Of a DNA stretch of 57,190 nt, positions 32,086 through 40,928 are shown in pieces (within the stretch, counting starts at the first letter, position 1; each line of letters starts with the position of its first letter). The position numbers were made by a program, and so were the translations under genes. The DNA is from Desulfotignum sp. (GTDB taxonomy: Bacteria > Desulfobacterota > Desulfobacteria > Desulfobacterales > Desulfobacteraceae): positions 1-57,190 of the forward strand of contig JAIPDL010000015.1 of NCBI GenBank assembly GCA_021737695.1, written 5' to 3'. The notes below the pieces were generated by a model. That model was given only the letters and a program-made list of their open reading frames with translations, did no database searches and was not told where the DNA came from.

Positions 32086-34758
32086 TCAAATCATGTTGTT
32101 TTCCCGGGCAAATTTTATGGCAAAATCCATCTCTTTTTCCCGGGTATCCAGGTGACCGTCCAGCTTGGCATTGCGCACTTCATTTAAAATCTTTGTAAAG
32201 GCCGGCCCGGGCGTCACCCCGATTTGGATCAGATCTTTGCCCCGGATTTTGGGTGTCACATGGCGGAACTCCGTATAAAATCTGGAGATATCCTTACGAA
32301 CTGCCTCATTTTTTGTCAATGCCATCATATAGAGGACAAACACGGTGTTGAAATTGATCAATGCCCAGTAAAGCTTCTGCCGGGAAACCGGATGGTTGGA
32401 CTCAATGAAACCCAGCCGGTTTTCCGCCTTGTATCGCATTTCCAACAGCAGCTGCCGTTCTCCCACCGGAATCATGAGCCGGTCACAGATCTGTTCACTG
32501 ACCTTGAAGGTGCACCGATGGAGCAGCACCATGAAATACACGGCCCATCGCGGATAGGTTTCTTGTACATACAACAAATCATGCCAGGTCAGGGTTTTGT
32601 TGGCGGATTCCAGTGTCTGGTAGGTGGCAGGAGTAATTTCCAGCCGGGGATGAATCACTTTGTCAAGCCCGTAATCCGTCATACTGCGGATGGCGGGAAT
32701 GGGATCTTCTTCACTGAAAATCTGCTTGAGCTCCGACAACACCCGCAGGCCGCTCAAGTTTTTAAAACAATCCACTTTAATGGCATTTCGAATCAGGTTG
32801 GCGGTCACTTTGCCGATGTCGAATCTGAACCGGTTGGCAAACTTGATGGCCCGGAATATCCGGGTGGGATCTTCTACAAAACTTAAATTGTGAATGGTGC
32901 GGATGGTTTTGTCTTTCAGGTCCCGGGTGCCTCCGAAATAATCGAACAAGGTACCAAAAGTTTCGGCATTCAAGCTCAACGCCAGGGTATTGATGGTAAA
33001 ATCTCTGCGGGCCAGATCCCGTTTAATGGAGCTTTTTTCCACAATGGGCAGGGCTGCGGGAAAATCATAATATTCCAGCCGGGCGGATGCCACATCCACT
33101 TTAATCTGTGGGGAAACAATGACCACGGCCGTACCGAATTTTTTATGGGTGTTCACCCGGCAGTTCAATTTTTCAGCCACATATCTGGCAAAGGCGATGC
33201 CGTCACCTTCCACCACAATATCGATATCATCCACGGTTCGCTGCAAAAGCAGATCCCTGACAAACCCGCCCACCACATACAGGTTAAGCCCCAGTTCGTC
33301 ACCAGCCGCGCCGATGGATTTGAGCAGATCCATGGTCCGGTCGTCCAGACGCTGGGCCATGACATTGTGAATCCGGCGTTTCCGGGCGTTCTGTTTTTTA
33401 AACACCAGCTGATCCGCGCGTTTCACTGCTTTGTCATGCTGTACCAGGAAATTAAGCAGGTCCGTGCGGGTGATGACCCCCTTGATTTTTTCTTGATCCA
33501 TCACCGGAATGATCCGCTGTTTTTTTTCAATGATCTGGTATTCGATTTCAGCCAGGTTGGCATCTGAGGAAATAAATGTGGCTTCCGAGTTCATGTACTC
33601 TTCCACCGGCCGGGCCTTGAGCTGATGAAACAGGATTTTTTCCACCACCTGGCGGGTGATGTATCCTTCATAGGAACCTGTGTCTGGATCCACCACCAGC
33701 AGGGTGTTGATATTATACCGGGTCATGGCTTTGCCGGCCTGTTCACAGGAAGCGCCCGGTTCAATGGTGATGGCCGGAGAAGACATCAAAGAGCGCGCCA
33801 CCTGGATCTGCCGGGTCTCTTTTTTCAACTGATCGATGAGCAGATGCTCCACCTGGGCCAAGGTGTGGTTCTCCACCTTGGCGGACGCGGCATAGGCATG
33901 GCCTCCGCCGCCGAACATGGACAGAATCCGGCCCACATCCACCTCGGGTATCCGGTTCCTGGCAATGATATGCACCTTGTTTCCTATGAGCACCACAGCA
34001 AAATACAGTTCCAGGTTTTCCATGCGCATCACTTTCTGGACAATGGATGCCAGATCCGTGATATAGGTATTAGAAGAGATGGTGGAGATATGAACATCCA
34101 GCCCGTTGATCTGATGCCGGGTCATTTCATTGAGCAGATCATTGAGCCAGGAGATCTGTTCCGCTTTGATTTCTCTGACCACCAGGCTGACGACGGTATT
34201 AAGGCTGGCTCCGCAGCCCAGCAGAAATCCGGCCTGGATGAAATCCGCCGGTGTGGTGGAAGCATAAGTAAACACCCCGGTGTCTTCATAGATGCCCAAC
34301 GCCATGATCGTGGCTTCTTCCGGAGTGATCGGGATATTTTTTTTCTGAAGGATTTCGCATAAAATGGTGGTGGTGGCGCCATAGGATTTAAAAATTTCCA
34401 TGGCCGGTGTCACATCATCAGGTCCGGGGGGATGGTGGTCATACACATGGATGGCCACCTCTTTTTTTTCCAGGAGCTCTTTCACACCCGTCAGGCGGTT
34501 TTTCTGGCGGGTGTCCACCAGCACCAGGGTTGAGGTGTCTGAAAAATCGATACCGGCCGGGTCTGCCATGTTGAACAGATACCCCATGGAATGAATGAAA
34601 AAATCCCGCAGGGTTTTTTCCTGGGAGCCGGGAAAGATGATCCGGGCGTCTGGATAGAGTTTCTGGGCCGCGAGCATGGCGGCAATGGCATCATAATCCG
34701 CATTCACATGACTGGTAATGATGGTTTTGGCGGTACTGCCTTTTTTTTTGGGGACCAC
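32086..34758 (-). CDS. DHH phosphoesterase - CBS pair - tRNA nucleotidyltransferase fusion
   Basis: This 890-residue protein joins three modules. Residues 1-310 are a DHH/DHHA1 phosphoesterase (TSHVNADYDAIAAM, VYDHHPPG, and GGGGHAYAASAKV near the DHHA1 end). Residues 320-440 are a CBS pair. Residues 475-890 are a class II CCA/poly(A)-type nucleotidyltransferase with VVGGFVRDLLL, DDIDIVVEGDG and the RRDFTINTLAL motif. Such fusions are known as A-adding enzymes or CBS/poly(A) polymerase proteins in Aquifex and Desulfobacterota, and finish or repair tRNA 3' ends. The GTG start at 34758 is supported by AGGAG 7 nt upstream. If it only adds A, a separate CC-adding enzyme must exist elsewhere. Confidence 0.9.
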   Translation of the reverse strand: MVPKKKGSTAKTIITSHVNADYDAIAAMLAAQKLYPDARIIFPGSQEKTLRDFFIHSMGYLFNMADPAGIDFSDTSTLVLVDTRQKNRLTGVKELLEKKEVAIHVYDHHPPGPDDVTPAMEIFKSYGATTTILCEILQKKNIPITPEEATIMALGIYEDTGVFTYASTTPADFIQAGFLLGCGASLNTVVSLVVREIKAEQISWLNDLLNEMTRHQINGLDVHISTISSNTYITDLASIVQKVMRMENLELYFAVVLIGNKVHIIARNRIPEVDVGRILSMFGGGGHAYAASAKVENHTLAQVEHLLIDQLKKETRQIQVARSLMSSPAITIEPGASCEQAGKAMTRYNINTLLVVDPDTGSYEGYITRQVVEKILFHQLKARPVEEYMNSEATFISSDANLAEIEYQIIEKKQRIIPVMDQEKIKGVITRTDLLNFLVQHDKAVKRADQLVFKKQNARKRRIHNVMAQRLDDRTMDLLKSIGAAGDELGLNLYVVGGFVRDLLLQRTVDDIDIVVEGDGIAFARYVAEKLNCRVNTHKKFGTAVVIVSPQIKVDVASARLEYYDFPAALPIVEKSSIKRDLARRDFTINTLALSLNAETFGTLFDYFGGTRDLKDKTIRTIHNLSFVEDPTRIFRAIKFANRFRFDIGKVTANLIRNAIKVDCFKNLSGLRVLSELKQIFSEEDPIPAIRSMTDYGLDKVIHPRLEITPATYQTLESANKTLTWHDLLYVQETYPRWAVYFMVLLHRCTFKVSEQICDRLMIPVGERQLLLEMRYKAENRLGFIESNHPVSRQKLYWALINFNTVFVLYMMALTKNEAVRKDISRFYTEFRHVTPKIRGKDLIQIGVTPGPAFTKILNEVRNAKLDGHLDTREKEMDFAIKFARENNMI

Positions 34759-34792
34759 AACACAACTCCTGTTGAGATTGAATATCGAATGT

Positions 34793-34821
34793 TATATAAA
34801 CTATCTGTATATGTTTTACAA
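34793..34821 (-). promoter_or_regulatory. possible promoter for the DHH-CBS-nucleotidyltransferase gene
   Basis: On the minus strand TTGTAA (34816-34821), a 17-nt spacer and TATATA (34793-34798) lie about 35-63 nt before the GTG start. Both boxes deviate from consensus, so this is tentative. Confidence 0.35.
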
Positions 34822-34909
34822 ATGATACGACCCCGGTTGAAAAACATCTGCAGCTGGCCCCGTGATTCGGTCCCGGATTTGCAAAACAACCCCCATTGAA
34901 GGATATGTT

Positions 34910-36121
34910 ATGTCTGATGTTTATCTGTGGAAAGGCAAAAATCCCAGGGGAAGATCCGTCAAAGGAGAGATGACGGCTGAAACCCCGGAACAGGTCCGGA
35001 ATATGCTGGTCAGACGAAAAATCACTCCGGGAAAAATCAAAAAAAAACCCAAAGATCTGTTTGAAAACATTGAATTTTTTCAGCCCAAGGTCAAAGACAG
35101 TGATGTCATCATCTTTGCCAGACAATTTTCCACCATGATCGATGCCGGACTCCCGTTGCTTCAATGTCTGGAAATTCTTCAGGCCCAGCAGGAAAACCCG
35201 ACCTTTAAAAAACATCTGAAAAAAATCAAGGAATCCGTGGAATCCGGCGATACCTTTGCCGATGCCCTGAAAAAATTTCCATCCGATTTCAATGAATTGT
35301 TTGTTAACATGATTGCCGCCGGTGAGGCCGGGGGTATTCTGGATGTCATTTTGAGCCGGTTGTCCGCATACATGGAAAAAATGGCGAAATTGAAAAAACA
35401 GGTCAAAGGGGCCATGACCTATCCCATCATCACCATTATTGTGGCGATCATCGTGGTGGGGATCATCCTGGTATTCGTGATTCCCGTATTTGAAGAAATG
35501 TTTGCCAGCATGGGATCGGCCCTGCCGGGTCCGACCCTGCTGGTCGTGGCTTTGAGTAATTTTGTGGTGGCCAATATCGGGTATATTCTGGGCGCCATAT
35601 TCGGAACCGTGTTTGTGGTCCGACGGTTTTACAAAACCAAAAAAGGCCGGATACTCATGGATGATCTGTTTCTGCGGCTGCCCGTGATGGGGATTCTGAT
35701 CCGGAAAGTGGCGGTGGCTAAATTCACCCGGACCACCAGCACCATGATGTCGTCCGGTGTGTCCATTCTGGAAGTATTGGATATCGTGGGCCGTACCGCA
35801 GGAAACAAAATTGTGGAATTTGCCATTCAAGACGTTAAAGCCGGTATCTCCGAAGGCCGGTCCATGGCGGACCCGCTGCTGGAAAGCGGGGTGTTTCCCT
35901 CCATGGTCTGTTCCATGATTGCCGTGGGGGAGTCCACGGGTGCCCTGGACACCATGATGGAAAAAATAGCTGATTTTTATGATGACGAGGTGGATCAGGC
36001 TGTAAAAAATCTCACAGATATGATCGAACCCTTTATGCTGGTCTTTTTAGGAGTGGTCGTGGGGGGACTGGTCATCGCCATGTATCTCCCGATTTTCTCC
36101 ATGGCAGGCGGTATTGGATAG
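34910..36121 (+). CDS. pilC: type IV pilus/type II secretion inner-membrane platform protein (PilC/GspF)
   Basis: This 403-residue protein has two repeated T2SSF domains, each starting near FARQFSTMIDAGLPLLQCLEI and FTRTTSTMMSSGVSILEVLDI, and three membrane segments (about 190, 225 and 380). It should anchor the pilus assembly motor. The ATG at 34910 is preceded by AAGGA; the frame runs upstream to 34862 without a better start. Only a PilS-like kinase follows; no pilB, pilT or pilin gene is beside it. Confidence 0.92.
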   Translation: MSDVYLWKGKNPRGRSVKGEMTAETPEQVRNMLVRRKITPGKIKKKPKDLFENIEFFQPKVKDSDVIIFARQFSTMIDAGLPLLQCLEILQAQQENPTFKKHLKKIKESVESGDTFADALKKFPSDFNELFVNMIAAGEAGGILDVILSRLSAYMEKMAKLKKQVKGAMTYPIITIIVAIIVVGIILVFVIPVFEEMFASMGSALPGPTLLVVALSNFVVANIGYILGAIFGTVFVVRRFYKTKKGRILMDDLFLRLPVMGILIRKVAVAKFTRTTSTMMSSGVSILEVLDIVGRTAGNKIVEFAIQDVKAGISEGRSMADPLLESGVFPSMVCSMIAVGESTGALDTMMEKIADFYDDEVDQAVKNLTDMIEPFMLVFLGVVVGGLVIAMYLPIFSMAGGIG

Positions 36122-36125
36122 GCCC

Positions 36126-37439
36126 ATGCCTTATGACCCGTTTCTGGATCGATCAGACCGGGAGCAGCAGCTCAAATGGATTGTCCTGGCCCGGGTGATT
36201 TTCTGCATTGTGTTGATCTTTTCCAGTCTGGTATTTTCCACGGGCGAAAATCTGTCTTTTTTGTCCCAGCCGTTTGTGACATTGTATTATCTGGCTGCTG
36301 CCATTTTATTGCTGTCAGTGGGGTACGGCCTGTGGCTCAAACAAAAAAAAAATCTGCTGGTTCTGTCTTATGCCCAGATTCTGGCGGACACGGTGTCAGT
36401 CACGGGGATCATTTATGTCACCGGCAGCCTGGACTCCATTTTCACATTTTTGTATCTGCTGATCATCATTTACGGGGCCATGCTGGTATTTTTGCGCGGC
36501 AGCCTGATTATTGCCGGAGTTTCCAGCATTCAGTACGGGCTGTTGATCGTGCTGGAATATTATCATACGATACCGCCTTTTTCAGGCCAGCACACCGATC
36601 CGGCGTCTATGAATCCCAGTCTGATTTTTTACCGGATTTTCATACTCATGTTTGCGTGCCTGGCTGTGGCATATTTAAGCGGTATATTGGCCAGACAGCT
36701 GAGACGGGCACGCCAGGATTTGAAAATCACCCATGCCCATTACAGACGGGTGGAAAAAATGGAAGTGATGGATGAAATGATTTCCGGAATTGCCCATGAG
36801 ATTAAAAATCCCCTGGCTTCTTTGGCCGGATCCATTCAATTGCTCAGAGAAGACACGGCTCCCGGCAGCAGGGAAGACCGGCTCATGAAAATTATTCTTC
36901 GGGAAACCGAACGCCTGAAAACCATTGTCGATGACATCCGATTGTTTGCCAAACCCGGTCAAGCCAATGCAATACCGGTGATGGTTCATCAGGCCGTCAT
37001 GGATGTGGTCTCCCTGTTTTTGAATTCCGAAGAATTCAAAAACAGGATTCAGGTTGTCACTCATCTGGATGAAAGTCTGATTGTTCACATCGATCCGGTC
37101 CATCTCCAGCAGATTGTGTGGAACCTGATCAAAAATGCGGCCCAGGCCATTCCCGGCAAAGGAAAAATCATTATCACACTGACGGCTCCCCGGAACCAGC
37201 GGATTTATCTAACCATTTCAGACAACGGGCAGGGGATTGAACCAGACAATACCCGCCATATTTTTGATCCTTTTTATACCACCAAACCCGAAGGCACGGG
37301 ACTGGGCCTGCCCATTATTCACCGGCTCATTGAAACCTATGGCGGTTTGATCGATTTTGAATCCATCCCCGGCAAAGGAACGGTTTTCACCATCATATTC
37401 AAACCGGCCGGATCGGTGGAAGATCCAACAAAATCTTGA
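36126..37439 (+). CDS. sensor histidine kinase, PilS-like
   Basis: This membrane kinase of about 437 residues has six hydrophobic segments in the first 190 residues, as in PilS. A HisKA domain follows with the phospho-acceptor in GIAHEIKNPLASLAG, then an ATPase domain with NLIKNAAQAI (N box), DNGQGIE (G1) and GTGLGLPI (G2). In other bacteria PilS acts with the sigma-54 activator PilR to control pilin. Here lysS follows instead, so the response regulator must be elsewhere. The start is uncertain: ATG 36126 just after the pilC stop, or TTG 36114 inside pilC. Confidence 0.88.
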   Translation: MPYDPFLDRSDREQQLKWIVLARVIFCIVLIFSSLVFSTGENLSFLSQPFVTLYYLAAAILLLSVGYGLWLKQKKNLLVLSYAQILADTVSVTGIIYVTGSLDSIFTFLYLLIIIYGAMLVFLRGSLIIAGVSSIQYGLLIVLEYYHTIPPFSGQHTDPASMNPSLIFYRIFILMFACLAVAYLSGILARQLRRARQDLKITHAHYRRVEKMEVMDEMISGIAHEIKNPLASLAGSIQLLREDTAPGSREDRLMKIILRETERLKTIVDDIRLFAKPGQANAIPVMVHQAVMDVVSLFLNSEEFKNRIQVVTHLDESLIVHIDPVHLQQIVWNLIKNAAQAIPGKGKIIITLTAPRNQRIYLTISDNGQGIEPDNTRHIFDPFYTTKPEGTGLGLPIIHRLIETYGGLIDFESIPGKGTVFTIIFKPAGSVEDPTKS

Positions 37440-37465
37440 CAACCACCAGACAAACAGGCTATCTA
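37436..37465 (+). promoter_or_regulatory. sigma-70-type promoter for lysS
   Basis: TTGACA (37436-37441) and TATCTA (37460-37465) are separated by 18 nt and lie 38-68 nt before the lysS ATG, overlapping the end of the kinase gene. Confidence 0.6.
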
Positions 37466-37503
37466 ATTGTGTTTTATCGTATTGAAACTCAAAAAAGACT
37501 ATA

Positions 37504-39000
37504 ATGGAAATAACAACACCCATGGATAAAGACACCCGGATCATCCAGGCCAGAAAAGAAAAAATTACCGCCATCAAGGAAAAAGGAATCCCCCTGTATC
37601 CCAATGATTTCAAAATTTCATGCACGGTGGCGCAACTTCGACACATCATTGACAATGACCCATCTTCTTTGGGCGAAAACGGCAGGACATTTAAACTGGC
37701 CGGCCGGATGATGGCCATCAACAAAATGGGAAAATCCTCTTTTGTCCGGTTCAAGGACGGGTCGGACCAGATGCAGTTGTATATTCAGAAAAATAAAGTG
37801 GGAGAAGACACTTACGATTTGTTCAAAAAACTGGATATCGGCGACTTCATTGGTGTTTCCGGTCCGCTGTTTCAGACAAAGACCGGAGAGTGGACCATCC
37901 TGGCCACGGACTTCCGATTGCTGTCCAAAGCATTGCGGCCATTGCCGGAAAAATTTCATGGCATCAAGGACCCTGAGAAAAGGTATCGTCAGCGGTACCT
38001 GGACCTGATCATGAACGACGGCACCCGGAACATTTTTGTCACCCGGAGCAAAATCGTTTCTGCCATGCGCCGATTTTTTGAAAAAAACGATTTCATGGAA
38101 GTGGAAACGCCCATGATGCAGCCCTTGCCCGGAGGTGCCGAAGCCACTCCTTTCAAAACCTGGCACAATGCCCTGGGCATGGAACTGTTTTTGCGGATCG
38201 CGCCGGAACTGTATCTGAAGCGCCTGGTGGTGGGGGGGTTTGAAAAAGTATTTGAAATCAACCGAAATTTCAGAAACGAGGGCGTATCCACCCGGCATAA
38301 CCCGGAATTCACCATGGTGGAATTTTACCAGGCGTATGCGGATTACCGGGATTTGATGGCTTTAACCGAAAAGATGTTTGCCGATATTGTCGAACAAATC
38401 AGCGGCAACACTGTCATTGAGTACCAGGGCCACACCATTGACTTCAAACCCGGATGGCAGCGGATCTCCATGATGGACTCTTTATCTTCCATCGGCGGCA
38501 TAGATCCTGAAATGATCCATGATACCCAGTCATTGCTGGCTTTTGCAAAAGACCGGCAGATCCAGATTACCAAAACCGAAAGTCACGGCAAAATTTTGAC
38601 CAAATTGTTTGACGTGCTGGTGGAACCTAAACTGATTCAACCCACATTCATCACCGGATACCCTGTGGAAGTGTCTCCGTTGTCCCGGAAAAGTGAATCC
38701 GACCCGAACCTGACGGACCGGTTTGAACTGTTTATTGCCGGCCGGGAAATCGCCAATGGATTTTCCGAAATCAATGACCCGGAAGATCAGCACAACCGGT
38801 TTCTCATGCAGGTACGTCAGCGGGATGAAGGAAATGATGAAGCCCATATCATGGATGCTGATTATGTGGAAGCGTTGGAATATGGTATGCCGCCCACAGC
38901 CGGAGAGGGCATCGGCATCGACCGGCTGGTGATGCTGCTCACGGATGCGGCCTCTATTAGAGAGGTTATTTTATTTCCCCATATGAAACACACCCACTGA
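37504..39000 (+). CDS. lysS: lysyl-tRNA synthetase (class II)
   Basis: This 498-residue enzyme has an N-terminal OB-fold anticodon-binding domain (about 65-170) and a class II core. Motif 1 lies near RYLDLIMNDGTRNIF, motif 2 is FRNEGVSTRHNPEFTMVE, and motif 3 is GEGIGIDRLVMLL. The length is normal. An in-frame ATG at 37522 is an alternative start with a somewhat better ribosome-binding site (GGAAAT). lolE begins 6 nt after the stop, so lysS may be cotranscribed with the envelope cluster, as in many Desulfobacterota. Confidence 0.97.
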   Translation: MEITTPMDKDTRIIQARKEKITAIKEKGIPLYPNDFKISCTVAQLRHIIDNDPSSLGENGRTFKLAGRMMAINKMGKSSFVRFKDGSDQMQLYIQKNKVGEDTYDLFKKLDIGDFIGVSGPLFQTKTGEWTILATDFRLLSKALRPLPEKFHGIKDPEKRYRQRYLDLIMNDGTRNIFVTRSKIVSAMRRFFEKNDFMEVETPMMQPLPGGAEATPFKTWHNALGMELFLRIAPELYLKRLVVGGFEKVFEINRNFRNEGVSTRHNPEFTMVEFYQAYADYRDLMALTEKMFADIVEQISGNTVIEYQGHTIDFKPGWQRISMMDSLSSIGGIDPEMIHDTQSLLAFAKDRQIQITKTESHGKILTKLFDVLVEPKLIQPTFITGYPVEVSPLSRKSESDPNLTDRFELFIAGREIANGFSEINDPEDQHNRFLMQVRQRDEGNDEAHIMDADYVEALEYGMPPTAGEGIGIDRLVMLLTDAASIREVILFPHMKHTH

Positions 39001-39006
39001 TCATCC

Positions 39007-40233
39007 ATGGCCGTGGAACTGTTCATAGCCCGGCGCTATCTCAAGGCCAAGCAAAAAGAAGGATTCATCTCTCTGATTACGTTTTTGTCCGTGGCCGGGG
39101 TCATGGTGGGGGTCATGGCACTGGTAGTGGTGATCGCCGTCATGAATGGCGCAGAAACCGAATTCAGGCGTAGGATATTGGGGCTGGAGCCTCATATTCT
39201 GATCATGAATTACACGGGTACCTTTGGCAATTACAATCCCGTGCTTGAAAAGATAAAAACCCAACCCCACATCCGGGATGCTTCCCCGATTTTATTTGCC
39301 CAGGCCATTATCCGGACCCGTCATGCCATGTCAGGCGCCATGGTTCGCGGCATTGTCCCGGACAACAGCGCATCGTTGATCAAAGGATTTGATGAGCCTG
39401 CCCTGAAAAACGCCCTGGCCGTTCAAAAAAATTCCGGCAACCTGCCGGGCATTATTCTGGGCAAGGAGCTGGCCCGGTCTGCGGGCGCCATGACCGGGGA
39501 CAAGATCATTCTTATGTCCACCCGGTCCGTGATCTCTCCCATGGGACAGATACCGGCCATGAAGCAGTTTGTGGTCCAGGGAACCTTTTCTTCGGGCATG
39601 TCCGAGTACGACGGCATGCTGGCCTATGTTCATCTGGAACAGGCCCAGTCTTTGACAAAAGATCCGGATAAAATATCTGCCATCGGCATCTGGGTAGATG
39701 ATGTTTTCAAAGCCAAGGAGATCCGTAAAACCCTGCCGGCCGATCTGGAACATCATCCGTTCTATGTCCGGGACTGGATGGAAATCAACCAGAGTCTTTT
39801 TTCGGCCCTGAAGCTTGAAAAAACCGCCATGTTCATCATTCTGACTTTGATCATTCTGGTCGCGGCCTTTAACATTGCATCCGCTCTGATTATGCTGGTC
39901 ATGGAAAAAACAAAAGACATCGCCGTTCTCAAAGCCATGGGTGCCACCCACGGGATGATCCGTCAAATTTTTATCATTAAAGGTCTGGTGATCGGAACGA
40001 TCGGCACCCTGCTGGGAACCGTGTCCGGCATCGGCATCTGTCTGCTGCTCAAACGATATGACTTCATCCAGCTGCCCAAAGCTTATCCGTTCTCCACGTT
40101 GCCGGTTCAGCTGGATCCCATGGATGTGCTGATCATTTCTGTCAGTGCCATAGTCATCTGCTTTATTTCCACATTGTACCCGTCCTGGAAGGCGTCGAAC
40201 ATGGACCCGCTGGAGGCCATTCGATATGGATAA
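39007..40233 (+). CDS. lolE: LolC/LolE family lipoprotein-releasing permease
   Basis: This 408-residue inner-membrane protein has four transmembrane helices (one near residue 25, three in the last 150) around a large periplasmic domain. The start FIARRYLKAKQKEGFISLITFLSVAGV and the FtsX-like C-terminus (IASALIMLVMEKTKDIAVLKAMGA) are diagnostic. With LolD it extracts lipoproteins from the inner membrane. Only one such permease gene is present, so it may act as a homodimer (LolF-like). It overlaps lolD by 8 nt. Confidence 0.93.
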   Translation: MAVELFIARRYLKAKQKEGFISLITFLSVAGVMVGVMALVVVIAVMNGAETEFRRRILGLEPHILIMNYTGTFGNYNPVLEKIKTQPHIRDASPILFAQAIIRTRHAMSGAMVRGIVPDNSASLIKGFDEPALKNALAVQKNSGNLPGIILGKELARSAGAMTGDKIILMSTRSVISPMGQIPAMKQFVVQGTFSSGMSEYDGMLAYVHLEQAQSLTKDPDKISAIGIWVDDVFKAKEIRKTLPADLEHHPFYVRDWMEINQSLFSALKLEKTAMFIILTLIILVAAFNIASALIMLVMEKTKDIAVLKAMGATHGMIRQIFIIKGLVIGTIGTLLGTVSGIGICLLLKRYDFIQLPKAYPFSTLPVQLDPMDVLIISVSAIVICFISTLYPSWKASNMDPLEAIRYG

Positions 40234-40915
40234 TACCGGCTCTGTTCTCATGCGCCTGACACAGATCACCAAAAAATTCGGTACCCCGCCGGATGTCATA
40301 AACATACTGGACGGATCCGAATTTACCATCACCCGGGGAATGACCCTGGCCGTGGTCGGTGCATCCGGTATCGGCAAATCAACATTGCTCAACATCATCG
40401 GTACCCTGGATCGGCCGGACAAAGGACAAATCGTGTTTCAGGGCCGGAACCTGCTTTCCTTGAAAGACGATCAGCTGGCTGCACTTAGAAACGAACGGAT
40501 CGGATTCGTGTTCCAGTTTCATTACCTGCTCCAGGGATTTTCCGCCATGGAAAATGTGATGATCCCGGGACTCATTGCCAAAAAATCAAAAAAAATGGTT
40601 GAAAACCTGGCTGAAAATATGCTTGAAAGAGTTGGGCTGGCAGATCGATATCATCATCGCGTGGAAGATTTGTCCGGTGGAGAACAGCAACGGGTGGCCA
40701 TTGCCAGGGCCCTTGTGATGAAACCGGATATACTTCTGGCGGATGAACCCACAGGCAACCTGGATGAAAAAAATGCGGACGGGATCCATTCTTTGATCAC
40801 TGAGTTGAACGAGGAACTGGGTATGACCGTGATCGTGGTGACCCATAACGTGAAACTGGCCCGGATGATGGAAAAAACAGTAACGATCCAAAACGGAAAA
40901 ATTATACCGGCATGA
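40226..40915 (+). CDS. lolD: LolD lipoprotein-releasing ABC transporter ATPase
   Basis: This 229-residue ATPase has Walker A GASGIGKSTLL (about 48), the signature LSGGEQQRVAIARAL, Walker B ILLADEPTGNLDE and VVTHN. The EPTGNLD form is typical of LolD/MacB ATPases. It overlaps the permease gene and is followed by bamA after 13 nt. Start ATG 40226 or 40250 (MRLTQITKKFG). Confidence 0.95.
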   Translation: MDNTGSVLMRLTQITKKFGTPPDVINILDGSEFTITRGMTLAVVGASGIGKSTLLNIIGTLDRPDKGQIVFQGRNLLSLKDDQLAALRNERIGFVFQFHYLLQGFSAMENVMIPGLIAKKSKKMVENLAENMLERVGLADRYHHRVEDLSGGEQQRVAIARALVMKPDILLADEPTGNLDEKNADGIHSLITELNEELGMTVIVVTHNVKLARMMEKTVTIQNGKIIPA

Positions 40916-40928
40916 GAAAGGGACTGAT

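Noticed and set aside
34691..35830. 379-codon minus-strand frame opposite pilC
   Set aside because: pilC on the plus strand has full family motifs; the antisense translation is low-complexity (H, G, F, D rich).
39331..40422. 363-codon minus-strand frame opposite lolE and lolD
   Set aside because: Shadow of two well-supported genes; low-complexity composition.
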